Assembly: GCF_008831285.2 (NCBI RefSeq)
Contig: NC_045142.1
Location: 11,980,716 to 12,044,715, forward strand
DNA: 64,000 nt
Origin: Nymphaea colorata
Lineage: Eukaryota > Streptophyta > Magnoliopsida > Nymphaeales > Nymphaeaceae
Direction: 5' to 3'
Part shown: positions 35,375 to 45,590 of the stretch, piece by piece
Position numbering within the stretch: the stretch's first letter is position 1
How the letters are laid out: every line of letters starts with the position of its first letter
Translations under genes and position numbers: made by a program
The notes under the pieces: generated by a model
The model's database searches: none
Told to the model about the DNA's origin: nothing
The model's input: the letters and a program-made list of their open reading frames with translations, nothing else

Positions 35375-37652
35375 GCCCTAAAATAAAACTTTGAGACTCT
35401 TCACATCAGCTACATGCTACATTTTTTCCAAGTGCCAATCAACCCATCTGTAATTGTATTTCCATTTGTACCACTGGAAAATGTTTTTAATATCTCAATG
35501 TCTCCTGTTGTTTAAGTCGATTTCCCTAGCAGGAATAAGAAACTAAGCAAGCTTTAGTTACTTCACATAGTTCATAACATGGCAGTTTTTAGAGAGAACC
35601 AGAAAAAATACATATATAATTAAGGTGGTAGAAAATGGCCTCAGAGTCATCTATTTAAGAGCCTTATTTGGGCAAAAGAAAATTTTTCTTTCCCCCTTTG
35701 GATCCACATGGGACTAGCATTAGATGCTTGCAGGCGATCATACCCAGGTACAAGTGGATCTAGTATACTACCAACAGTTCCTGGATCCAGAGATGGGTCA
35801 CTTGAGCAAAAACTTGTCCATATTCCTAACATCTCTTTTTTCTCAATGAATTAAGTTCAAGGATCTTTTAACTGCAACTTTGCTCCACGTGAAAATTTGG
35901 TACACCAAACTCTGTGCATCAATTGGACCTCACCAGGCCACACCTTAATTACTTTGAACTAGGGTTGGTTCCTTGTCAAATCCAACTTTCTCACACACCT
36001 AATGGGGGCACCAATGACTTTTTTGTTTTAAGATCTTGGGGAAATTGCACCTGGGTTAAGAGATCTTGTCGCTAGAAAGTCCATGACTGATTTGGCTTTT
36101 GCAAAGGCTTGATACCCATGGAGTTTGAACAAATGATCACTTGATGTTGGCAAAAGATTTGATGGGGGCATCAAAGGGTTCAATCCATGCTAAATTACAT
36201 GGCCAACAAATTCAAGCTTGACTCATATAAAATCAGTTTGAAATCGATTCATTTGATAAACAAGCGGAGTTTAAGCCAAAAGTCTAATTTGAACAGAAAA
36301 CCAAGCCAAGCTCAAGTTGATTGTGGTGCCAAAAAAAATTTTGAAAAGCCAAGACTAAGGTTTTGCAGTTTGTCTTATTTTAAGGTGCGCTCAAGATATT
36401 TTTATAAAAGTTCCCAAACTATTAGTTATTCCCGTGGTTCATGCCTTTCCATTTTGAACTTTTTATAAAATGGCCCAGGCCATGCTGGACGATATATATA
36501 CTTGTATATTGTTATTTGGAAAATATGTTGGATAAGACATATGGTCCTACATGGGAATGTTGGTAGGAAGCGGCTGGGTAGCTAATCTGAAAGGACTGGA
36601 GCGTCAGTGCTGTATTCTGAGTTTTCAAGCTCAGAAATGGAAGGAAGAAGTCAAGGTACTGGACATTTGGCCGAAAACAGTGTTGGTGAGTGGCAGGGAG
36701 GAGATTGGAGAAGTTGCAGGTGAGAAGATTTTCATTCTATCAGTTCGAAGAGAGGATAGGAAATGAGCAGCGTCTAAAGAGGGCAGATAATGGTAAAGAA
36801 GGCTGGATGGAAGAGAAAGAGATGAAATGAGGTAGAAATGGGGTGGAAATGGAGCTGCTGAAAACAAGCGCATGTAGGCTTGGTGAGGTTGCAGAGAGCG
36901 TTCGCATTATTTCAAATGACAGAATGGGGGAGTCAATGGAGGAGTTTACTAGAAGGAAGGAGGCCTTGGGGCAGCAGCTGGCTGGTGTTTAGAGAAATGG
37001 CAGGAAGGATTGTGATTTCTAATGAAAAAAGGGAGGTGGGCTGAATGGTGATGACAGACATAGTTATGAATGGAAGGTATGACTTTGGTTAACTGTAAAT
37101 ATGGGCAGCAGTAGATTGAACTGCCATGATGTATACTGTTAGTTGAGGGATCTTGATTTGGGGTTGGCTCCGGGAGTGAGCCGGTGTCGGATTGGGCTTT
37201 TTCCATTCATTATTCTTCTGTAACTACATGTTTTTTCTGATTGATAAAGATGAGCCTATGTCCCAGCAAAAGTTTTCATTGGATTAAGATTTGATGCACC
37301 TGCATTGAAGCGAGGACCTGAAAATCCTTTTTTCAAGTTTCTTTTGCCCCGTCCATGTCTATCTTTCAAAAAGTTACTATTTAAAAGGACATACGACCGT
37401 TGCTGGGAGTTCAACCGGTCTACCGTCTACTACCGAGAGAGTTTTCTTGGGCTTACTGATTAAACTTGTTGCAGAAAAAGCCGGCATCTGGCACATGGGG
37501 AGGCCAGGAGTCACGGAGAAGCATCGTACGGGGACCGCTGATGGACGGTCGCGCGTTTCACTCGAGGCTCTCCAGGCAGCACAAGTGTCCATCTCCATCT
37601 TAAATTACGAAGTCGGTTGTGGAAGGAGGCAGGCCTCTACGCTTCTTCAGTT
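35375..37652. other. Intergenic DNA with a purine-rich stretch
   Basis: No supported gene. From about 36540 to 36960 the plus strand is G/A-rich and open for 71 codons (36551-36766), but no domain is recognisable; it may be a transposon scrap. The 250 bases before 37650 are GC-richer and probably belong to the promoter of the gene at 37727. Confidence 0.4.
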
Positions 37653-37660
37653 TATAAATA
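37653..37660 (+). promoter_or_regulatory. TATA box
   Basis: TATAAATA lies 67 bases before the ATG at 37727. A CT-rich segment (about 37690-37715) lies between them, as expected for a plant transcription start and short leader. Confidence 0.55.
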
Positions 37661-37726
37661 AGAAAGATAAGCAGGCACGTCAACGGCACAACCCTCTCTC
37701 TCCTCTTCTCTCGCTCTTTTGAAAGC

Positions 37727-38116
37727 ATGGAAGACAGTCTAGTGGACGGTGAGAGTGTCATTCCTGCGCTGAATCTGGAGGAGGAAAGTACCTCACCATC
37801 TTCGAAGTCCCCACCAGGTGAAGCACCACCTCAAGGATCTTCGTCGTCCCCACCACCTGAAGGAAAGGGAGAAATGAAAGGCGGAGAAAGTGCTGAGAAT
37901 GAAGACCTGGAGTGCGAAGGCATTCCTAACAACATGCTTTCTCTTTTCCACGTACTTCCTTATGTCCCAGGTTCTCTCTCTCTCTCTCTCAATGTTAGGA
38001 AAAACCAATCTTAGCACTGATGCTCATCAGAAACTTTTTGTCATTTTTAAGCAGAAGAGGCGACGCCAGCGTCTGATGAAGCTTGCATCCTAATCTCCAC
38101 CATCGTCCATGACTAG
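37727..38116 (+). CDS. Putative small two-exon gene, unknown function
   Basis: The predicted protein has about 102 residues and matches no family I can name. The ATG has a good plant context (AAAGCATGG) and follows a TATA box and a CT-rich leader. Exon 1 (37727-37970) encodes an acidic, Ser/Pro-rich stretch, then ECEGIPNNMLSLFHVLPYVP, the only segment that looks conserved or foldable. The proposed intron is 37971-38051 (81 bp, GTTCTC...TTTTTAAG) with a T-rich 3' end. Exon 2 (38052-38116) adds AEEATPASDEACILISTIVHD and stops at TAG. The AG three bases downstream would also keep frame. If unspliced, the frame ends at 38014 after a Ser/Leu repeat coming from CT repeats, which is less plausible. 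The pattern suggests a small regulatory protein, but no function can be given. Confidence 0.45.
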
Positions 38117-38734
38117 CGACTCTCTCTCTCTCGCGCGCTCTCTCTCGGTGTTGCATTTTATGTAAATTGTGTAAAAAGACGATGGTAGGAATGTTTGAAC
38201 ACCCAGCCGACTAGGTTGGTTAAACATAGAAAATCCAGGAATTATCGTGACCGAATCATGGGAGTTTTAACGAGTTAAAAGTGGGCTTAAGCAAGTAATG
38301 TATAGGTCTGATCTAAGTGTGCATATTACACATGTAAAAAAAAATGTAGTTATAAAAGATACCAAAATCACTTATCATATCCAACTTTAGTGCAATATAT
38401 GTATATAATGTATACTAAATACGACAGTAAACCTTGTATATTTTATGTGCGCAAATACATTAGTATACATAAGTGTAATATATCAATCATAATGAATCAA
38501 ACTTACCAAAAATATATTTTATGTCAAAAATGAAGTTGTCAAAACTAAGTCGAGTACCTAAGTTGACCCGTCGAATCACATGTCAATTTACAAGAATCGA
38601 GTCCCCGAACCACTGGGTTTTACATGCTTGGATGGTAGAAGTAGAATGTGATATGTAATATAATGCTTCGCTGGTGACAACTGGAACTCAACTTTTTAAG
38701 CAAGTTCAATTTTTTCAGTTTTGTGGACTCTCAC
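38117..38734. other. 3' flank, nothing recognised
   Basis: CT/CG-rich piece at 38117-38150, then AT-rich intergenic DNA without coding signal. Confidence 0.4.
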
Positions 38735-38985
38735 TAGAGCTGCACGCAAACCGAGCCAAGCTCTTGGCCAGCTTGAGCACGGCTACGCTCAAAAAACTCG
38801 AAGTCGATCTCGATTTGAGTTCAACAGCTCTTGGGCCAGCTAGAGCACTACTCGACTCAAAAAACTCTAAGTCGAACTCGATTTGAGCTCAACAAAAACA
38901 AGCTCAAACTCAATTTGACGCTGGACTTGACGATACAATGTCGAGCTCAAACTCCATTCTTTTAACTCGTTTAGCTCGTTATCAT
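38735..38985. repeat. hAT-like MITE, left part
   Basis: Starts TAGAGCTGCACGCAAACCGAGCC, a variant of the TAGGGCTG end, and continues with GAGCTCAA/AACTCGA-type words in two direct near-repeats (about 38785-38905). The right inverted end is not found. Confidence 0.55.
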
Positions 38986-39091
38986 AAAGGTAAAGCAAAT
39001 GTCAGATTAGATTTGAACAAAACGGGAAAAGCACAAATAATAACTTTTTGAATGATGAAAGTGCCCCTGAGGGGCAGCGGTTCAAACAAGT

Positions 39092-39429
39092 TGTTGAAAG
39101 ATTTTTATTTATTGTGGGCAAGATACACCAACATGGTGGTGAGTGGCATGATTTAACCTTGAAAACCGTGGACGTTGGACCTTTTATTGGAAAACACCAA
39201 GAGTATTTAGACTTGCCAATTGCCATTCATTGTTTTCAGGATTTTCCCATAATCATTACTTAGGAAACTCAAAATCAAGAAGGAAAGGGGAACTTCGTGG
39301 TAATTTAGCTGTTGTATTCTTGTGTTGTGTTATGGAGAGTATAAAAATCATGTAGTACATTTTCAAATTAATTAAATGAAAAGAAGAAGATTTCCTTCTT
39401 GCCAGAAATTCATTGTACAGTCTCTGACA
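39092..39429 (+). mobile_element. Probable 5' LTR of a Copia element
   Basis: It ends in GACA immediately before a tRNA-Met primer site (TGGTATCAGAGCC, 39430-39442), the standard Copia arrangement. A TATAAAAA box lies at 39340-39347, about 90 bases before the LTR end. The start TGTTGAAAG at 39092 is my best guess from the usual TGTTG opening; no second LTR is present to confirm it. Confidence 0.5.
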
Positions 39430-41060
39430 TGGTATCAGAGCCATAAGGGTGATGGCCAACACCGAAGCAAGGGAGAAAGACATACAAGACAACTCAAATG
39501 AATCATATGTTTGTTTCTCAGGTGATGTACAATCCTTTTTACATTAGTCACTCTGACAACCCTAAGAACGTTCTTGTTTCTCAATCTCTTAATAGGAAAA
39601 TTATGCCACTTGGAGTAGGGTTATGATGATGGCCCTTTTGGCAAAACATTGAACTGGTTGTATTGATGACACCATTATTGAATCAAAGAATGTTTATTGG
39701 ATGTGTTTCAATGACATATCTGAAGCATCTCCTTGGGGTGTGTTTCAATGACATGATTGTTTCTTGGATTATGAATTCAATGAGTAAAGAAATAGCTGGC
39801 ACTATTGTTTATACCACTATTAGATAGGTTTGGCGAGACTTTAGAGAGAAATTCACTCAAAGTCAAGCCCCTCACATTTATCAAATTCAAAGTGTCATTT
39901 TTTTACTTCAACAAGACACCATGTTGGTTGCATCATATTTTACTAAGGTAATGTTTTTCCACAAGTAGACATGAGATAGTAGATCAAGTGTTTTGCTAAT
40001 ATTTCAAATAACTGTCTCGAATTCAAATTGATTATGTTTCGCTTCTTCCTTGAAGAAACATGATCAAACAATTCCCAATCATGGTCCTTGCGAATCGGAT
40101 CATCCATATAGGATACAAAAAGAAACTCTAGATATTTGATGTTTTTCTCTTTGAATAAGATCTCAATTCCATCTATTGTTTCATTAGATATCTTACAACT
40201 AGAATCTCTCTCTTTTTGGTCCAGATACTCTACCACTGCGAACCCCAGTTAGATTAAGGCATGATACTCATTGAAATGCTCTATGAATCTGCTGTTTCTC
40301 ATCTCATTTATTTAGACAAAGATTCTGTTTTTTACGAATGGCAAATCTTTTTCAAAACATGGAGTGTGAATCAAACCCATCTTTGAATTGAAACTAAGAT
40401 ACTGATGCAAGTTCTTCCCTTCTGAATCAGATAGTGTTAAAAGTTTTAGGGGATGAACTTAGCTATACTCCACTATTCCTGAGTGTTCTTATCGAGCCAT
40501 GAAAACCTATTCTGAGCAGCTTGAAAGAGAAAAGGTCATTCAGTTCTTGATGGGATTGAATGACTCTTACAATGAGATTAGAGGTCAAATTCTACTTCTT
40601 GATCCTCTACGAAAATCTATGCATTGATTCTTCAAGAAGAAAAATTGTATTAGGCAAGGTGGTTTGGTGCATCTAATGATGAGACTACTACACTTGTTGT
40701 TCTACAAAATGATCATGACAAGCAAATGGTGCATAACATGGTAAGTCAAGCCTATTTGCAGAAGGCATTTGGACATATAAAAGAGAAATCTTTGAAGTAA
40801 CTGGATATCCTCCAAGACACCATTTATATGATCCGAACTTCAAACCCTCTGGCAGCAAATGAAGCATCAAATCAAGCCACAACTGGTTCTCATATGACTC
40901 TACTGGCTGGTAGTGGTAGCTCAATTGGTGAGGGACAAAGCACTAAAGGTGCTGCACTATACCAGCATTCACTTTGGAGGAATACGACTAACTTTTATCC
41001 CTTGTTAAGCATCAACCAACCAACTTTAACGATCAACATATCATTTACCACAAGCTAATG
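39430..41060 (+). mobile_element. Copia gag region, broken by a plastid insertion
   Basis: After the primer site the plus strand reads, with frameshifts, a Copia Gag N-terminus: NPFYISHSDNPKNVLVSQSL (about 39531-39590), then MIVSWIMNSMSKEIAGTIVY, IYQIQSVIFLLQQD and SYFTK (to 39947). Gag resumes at 40437 with [10 protein letters not shown] and continues through EQLEREKVIQFLMGLNDSYN (about 40520-40580). A GYPP motif follows (about 40804-40815), with FTLEEYD near 40970-40990. Between the two parts sits 489 bp of chloroplast DNA. Pol is missing: a LINE remnant begins directly after Gag. Confidence 0.8.
39948..40436 (-). pseudogene. ycf2: Nuclear plastid insertion: rearranged ycf2 fragments
   Basis: On the minus strand, 40430 down to about 40335 encodes [13 protein letters not shown] and KMGLIHTPC, which belong about 1,000 residues into chloroplast Ycf2. 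About 40260 down to 39948 encodes MP-SNWGSQW, then [37 protein letters not shown] and NIINLNS-QLFEIL, which lie within the first 300 residues. The downstream piece is therefore joined ahead of the N-terminal piece, so the insert is a mosaic and not one colinear copy. Internal stops and a frameshift at the RDSSCK junction show decay. It interrupts the Copia gag exactly between SYFTK and LKVLGDEL. Confidence 0.88.
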
Positions 41061-43110
41061 ATTAGCGTTAAGTTCGTGGAAGAGAGAGAGGCTTTGAGTG
41101 GCAGGTCGTTCCATGAAGGTTTTTCCATCATCTCCTCCTAGGTATGGGGAGCTTGCGAGGATGTAAGATTTCATGGACTTCAAGTTCACAACACTCGAAC
41201 GAGAGGCTTTTCTTGTTCATTTTGCCCAAGCTGAAGCATGAATCTAGCTCTGAGACAGCGCTCTTGGTGCCTTGCTGGTCAGGTCTTTATTGGGAATTGG
41301 TGGCTTCCATCGCTTGATTTGGATGTAGAAACTTCATTCAAGGTACCTATATAGATTCACTCCCCAAGTTAGCATTTCTCTTATGGAACGACATCATCTT
41401 TAATGCCATTACAGACGCCTTGAAGGATCATTTGGTTTCAATTGACCCTTTCACGGTTGACATAGCCCACACTGACTATGAGAGGATTTGTGTGGAAAGT
41501 CCCTCTTAACTACCAACCAGTTAATGAAGTGGAAATTCAAGTGGACGAATGCGTGAACCAGGTGTATCCCATCAACTATGATGATCACATCAGATCTTGC
41601 CCCAAATGTAAGTCTAATTCCATCTCCCTGAAAGCAGTCCTGTGGTCAGGGATGGAATGACAACATACTCCCAAGATGTTGATCCTCAGCAACTGTGGAC
41701 AAAGGTTCAGACAAGATGCTGCAGGCATAAGGAGATCAGTCGCCCAGCTAGAAATCACTCCCCTGTTCAAGGCAACTGGTTCAAATGGCTGGATAAAGAA
41801 GATGATGCTCAACCCACCCCTATTGTCACATCTTCGCTTGACCATAGACCCATGGCCGTTACTTCTAAGCACGTGAAATGAAACTTGGTTCCTTCTTTGG
41901 ATGTGCAAGTGGAGCAGGAGGCAAAACCTAAGAAACGCCTAAGAGTTTCAACGCAGTTGTTGGATATTTCTCCTGAGCCAAAGATCCCTGCCTCCTGCTA
42001 GAGCTCTTCTCCTTGCCCGCCTTCCATCTCAAAGACTTCGTTGAACCCTCTTAACAGCTTCAACCAGAGATCATCGCCTAATCCTTTGGAGGAACCTGAA
42101 TGTCCCCTAGGCTTCACATTTGAGACCATGAATTCCACTCCCCCAAATCAAGTGGAGGAAAGAAAAGGTCGCGTGCAGATCCCCTTAAGAAAGATTGTCA
42201 TGGCCATTCCAAAATGTCAAAGGACCTCTATAAGCTTCCATCACTAACAGAGTGTGTGACCTTGGCTGGCATACACAATTTTGTGGCAAATTCCCGATGG
42301 GATTTCCATGTGACGAGTTGCAGAAGTAGTACCCGTTCAGATCTCATCTTCCCTAGTAGTCAGACTTCATCCAAAGAAAATCTAACCCACAACAATCCAG
42401 ACCTATCATGTGGCTGCATAGGAGCCTGCCTGCAGCAGGAATGTTCCCTCTAATTTCTTCTTGATGAAGATTCAGGCCTAAAATTTCAGGGCGTAAGTCC
42501 ATGCAGCAGCAAGGTGTGCTCTTCGACACATTTGTTTCCTTTTTATACTATGCTTCATAACTTGGATATGCAGCAGCATCAATACTCTCATTTTGCATGG
42601 TTTCACAATTTGGAAGAAAATTCCATGTTCGGTCGTATTATTGGGCCTTGGAACCCAAAGGAGTTCCCATGCTGGAATATAATTCACTTCTCCTTTGAAA
42701 CTGCTTGGGGTCTTACTAGAAAATTGGATAGTTCGCAACCTGAGGATTTACATAAGCCCCATTTCTGTGAAAAGAGCTGTCGAATTCATTTAAGGAATGT
42801 TGTTTGGTCTGTTTCTTGCCTTTGTGTGATAACTGGAAACTTTAATGCTATGAGAGACTATAATGATAAGACTAGGGGCCCTCCCAGCCTTCCCTCTTGT
42901 GAGATTTTTAATTCCTTCATTATTGGTTGTAACCTTACAGTTGTGGAAGATCTTAGACATCATTTTACCTAGGCTAACAATAAAACGGGCCCTTATTGAT
43001 TATAACATGTACTTGACCGCTAAAGAGGATACATTCATCGATATTGCAGTGGACCTGCTAAGAAAACTTCATCAACCATATGACAAGGAACTACATTTCA
43101 ATATTAAAAA
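41061..43110 (+). mobile_element. LINE remnant: ORF1 and endonuclease
   Basis: ORF1-like text at 41478-41630 reads VPLNYQPVNEVEIQVDE and then RSCPKCKS, the pattern of the DUF4283/zinc-knuckle ORF1 of plant L1 elements. From about 42480 to 42980 the plus strand encodes the end of an AP-endonuclease: VITGNFNAMRDYNDKTRGPP followed by FNSFIIGCNLTVVEDL, where L1 endonucleases have GDFN...G and a CNL motif. Asp in GDFN is Asn here. Reverse transcriptase is absent. It directly abuts the Copia gag on its left, indicating nested insertion or deletion. Confidence 0.7.
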
Positions 43111-43719
43111 CATGCAATGAAACATTTTTCTCCAACTTAAAGAGTGATCGCAATTCCTTCTTTTAAAGTTTTCAGCTGAACCACTTTTGCAGCTTTGGAA
43201 CGTAATTTATAGAAGAAATTGAAAAGGCTAACTTACATTATTTGGTAATGACCTGCAGATGGCTAGTGTAGTGAATTGTTAAATTATTATGTAACTAGAG
43301 GTAAGTGTGCTTTATTGGAACCTTCAACACCCATTGGATGGACTGGGTGCCATATTCATAGCTTGAAAGTCTAACTGTGCCTTGCTTGAATCCTTCATCT
43401 TTCCTACTAAATACAACAATGTACAAGAACACAGTCACATATATTTTTGTCAATATGCATGACATCCATGTTATGTCATATTAAATTGTATTGCCAATAT
43501 GGTAAATCAAATGATATATTTCTTTTTTCCAGTTATACGGGAGCAAATCAATAGATGATCATTTGATCTTTTCCCTGAAGCAATTTTTTATGTTTTGTAC
43601 TACTTCGAAAGCTTTAATGCTTGTCAACATAATAGGAGGAGGCCTCAATTCAACATTACCATCAAATGAGCATCTATTAGATTGAAAATGATGACTCGAT
43701 AGCAGATACCAAGGATGGA

Positions 43720-44390
43720 ACATGTAACAAAATTTCTAACTAGGGATGAGCCAATGAAAAACAATATCCTTTTGATATGGACAAGAAATTTGACTTTTGG
43801 TACTCTATTTTGTTAAAATTTCACATGTAGGAAAATCATTAACTCGTCCATAACAGCATTGCTTGCATTTGAAATGTACCATTTTTTATGTGTCATATGT
43901 CACCCTCCATGACCCCGTGCTCTCTCAGTCCATCAATAAGAAGTTGTCAATAAATGTCAATATTCTTTGGATAAATACTCTTCCTAGGACCAGATGCACG
44001 CTCAATTAATAATAATAGAATCATGTTTGACTACTTCATCTACATCCATTTTGTAAATTATATAAAATAAGAAAAATCAATCATGCACTATGACTTATAC
44101 TCATTGTTCTAAATGGATTGAAACCATCAGTTGCTAATCCAAGCCTAACATTATGAGCTCTAAGGTGAATGAAGACTTACCTTCAACAAATGACTTCTGT
44201 ACTTGAGAATTTGTAGCATGCCTTAAAATGTTGTCCTTGATGTGATGGCAAGCTATCTTTGATGGCATAATAAACTTTTGAAGTCTTGAGATCAAAGGAC
44301 AATTCCACAGTACTTTTAGTGGAGTTTTAAGAACATTTTGTTCATTATTCATCACATCTAAATGAGGCACGTGTTCAAACTCTTCCATTT
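43720..44390 (-). mobile_element. CACTA (En/Spm) transposase tnp2 remnant
   Basis: Minus-strand reading from 44390 gives WNCPLISRLQKF, NILRHATNSQVQKSF and LGLATDGFNPFRTM (about 44090-44160). Across breaks it continues with SGPRKSIYPKNIDIY and LLIDGLREHGVMEGD (about 43890-44000), then FQMQAMLLWT (about 43845-43880). These are successive conserved blocks of the TNP2-type transposase. Stops break it and no CACTA termini are seen, so it is an isolated piece. Only the central part of tnp2 is present. Confidence 0.8.
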
Positions 44391-44439
44391 AGTTGTACCA
44401 AAAATATCAAGAATATTTTTGTAAATAGAATCTTTATAA

Positions 44440-45590
44440 TGTAAAGTGCAATCATTTGGATGTTTTGTTAGAGCTCCCGCTACATGCAGTCGCGCGACCG
44501 CTTGTCATGCGACGCTTGCCTGCGTGCACTCGAGCGATCGCGTGACACGCGCCTGCACGCATGCAAGCGATCGCTTAAAGCAATCGATACTGCGCGTGGC
44601 AGCGCATCGAGAAGATGAGTCCTCCAAGAGATCTTTGGTGCTCCCTTGAATAGTTGTAACTTGCTTCAAGTTGGAGAGAAATAGAAAGAGAAAGAGGGAG
44701 AGAGAGAGAAAAAAAAAAAAACTCTAAGTCTTCAAGTGAGAATACACTAGAGTTTCTTCCAAGGACCAACTCAGTCTTGCCCAAGAAGGGGAATTGTGGG
44801 GGTATTTATAGAGACTTTTGGAGCCAAAATTTAAAATTTGAATTTTCCAACATTTTCATTCGAATTTCAAAGAATTTTGAATTATTTATAAAAAATTTTA
44901 AAAAATTAGGTTTTAATTAAGTGGGATTGGCCACTGGCCTTGCAAATATCTTTTTGGGGTATGGGCAGGGCTATGCCCACCCAAAATTTTCAAAAACAGA
45001 TCCCTCAGGGTCTTTTTTGCAAAGAAAAGGAGAGGGGAGGGGGTAGGGGGCTGCATTGCTGCAGGCCCCTACCCGGGCGTTGTTGCTTGCCATGCGCAAT
45101 AGCTCCCACCTATACCAAGGGCAAACCTATTATTCTTTTTGAGCCAAAATCTTTTTTTACAAGGTTAGGTTATATTTTACATACATTCAAATTTATCATT
45201 TTCAGATCTTTGGAGCTTCAATTCAAAATCTTTTTTTTTTAACTCAAATGCATGATTTGTGATCCAAACCTATACTAGGATACTTGTATGAATCTAAAAC
45301 CATACCCAAGGGCAAAATAGTCATTTTATTTTGAATAATATTCTTCAATATTTAGGTTACGAGTCATATATACCTAACTTCATCATACTTTAAATCTTTA
45401 GAGCTTCAATTCAAATCACTTTATCTGCACCTTAGATCCATGATCCACCTTCATCTTTATCCAAATAATCTATGATCCATTTCTAGGGCTTTATTCAGGT
45501 CTGGATCTTATTCCAGATCTTTGATCATGATCCTACCCAGTGGTCCAAATACATTGGATCTAAATGCTCTCACCTTTGGTATCAATTATA
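44440..45590. repeat. LTR-like stretch with a CpG-rich block
   Basis: The segment 44470-44610 is dense in CG dinucleotides and GCGATCGC words. It is followed by a purine tract and a TATA-like element (TATTTATAGAG, about 44800). CTTTGGTATCA at about 45575 resembles the LTR/primer-site junction of a Copia element. This suggests an LTR on the plus strand, but no gag follows and no partner LTR is seen. On the minus strand the same TATA region could also serve as a promoter (CTATAAATACCCCC). Confidence 0.3.

Noticed and set aside
37377..37722. Open frames on both strands just before the gene at 37727
   Set aside because: They overlap the presumed promoter including the TATA box and show no known domain.
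39943..40236. A 97-codon minus-strand frame as a nuclear gene
   Set aside because: It is a piece of chloroplast ycf2 without start or end, flanked by other broken ycf2 text and set inside a transposon.
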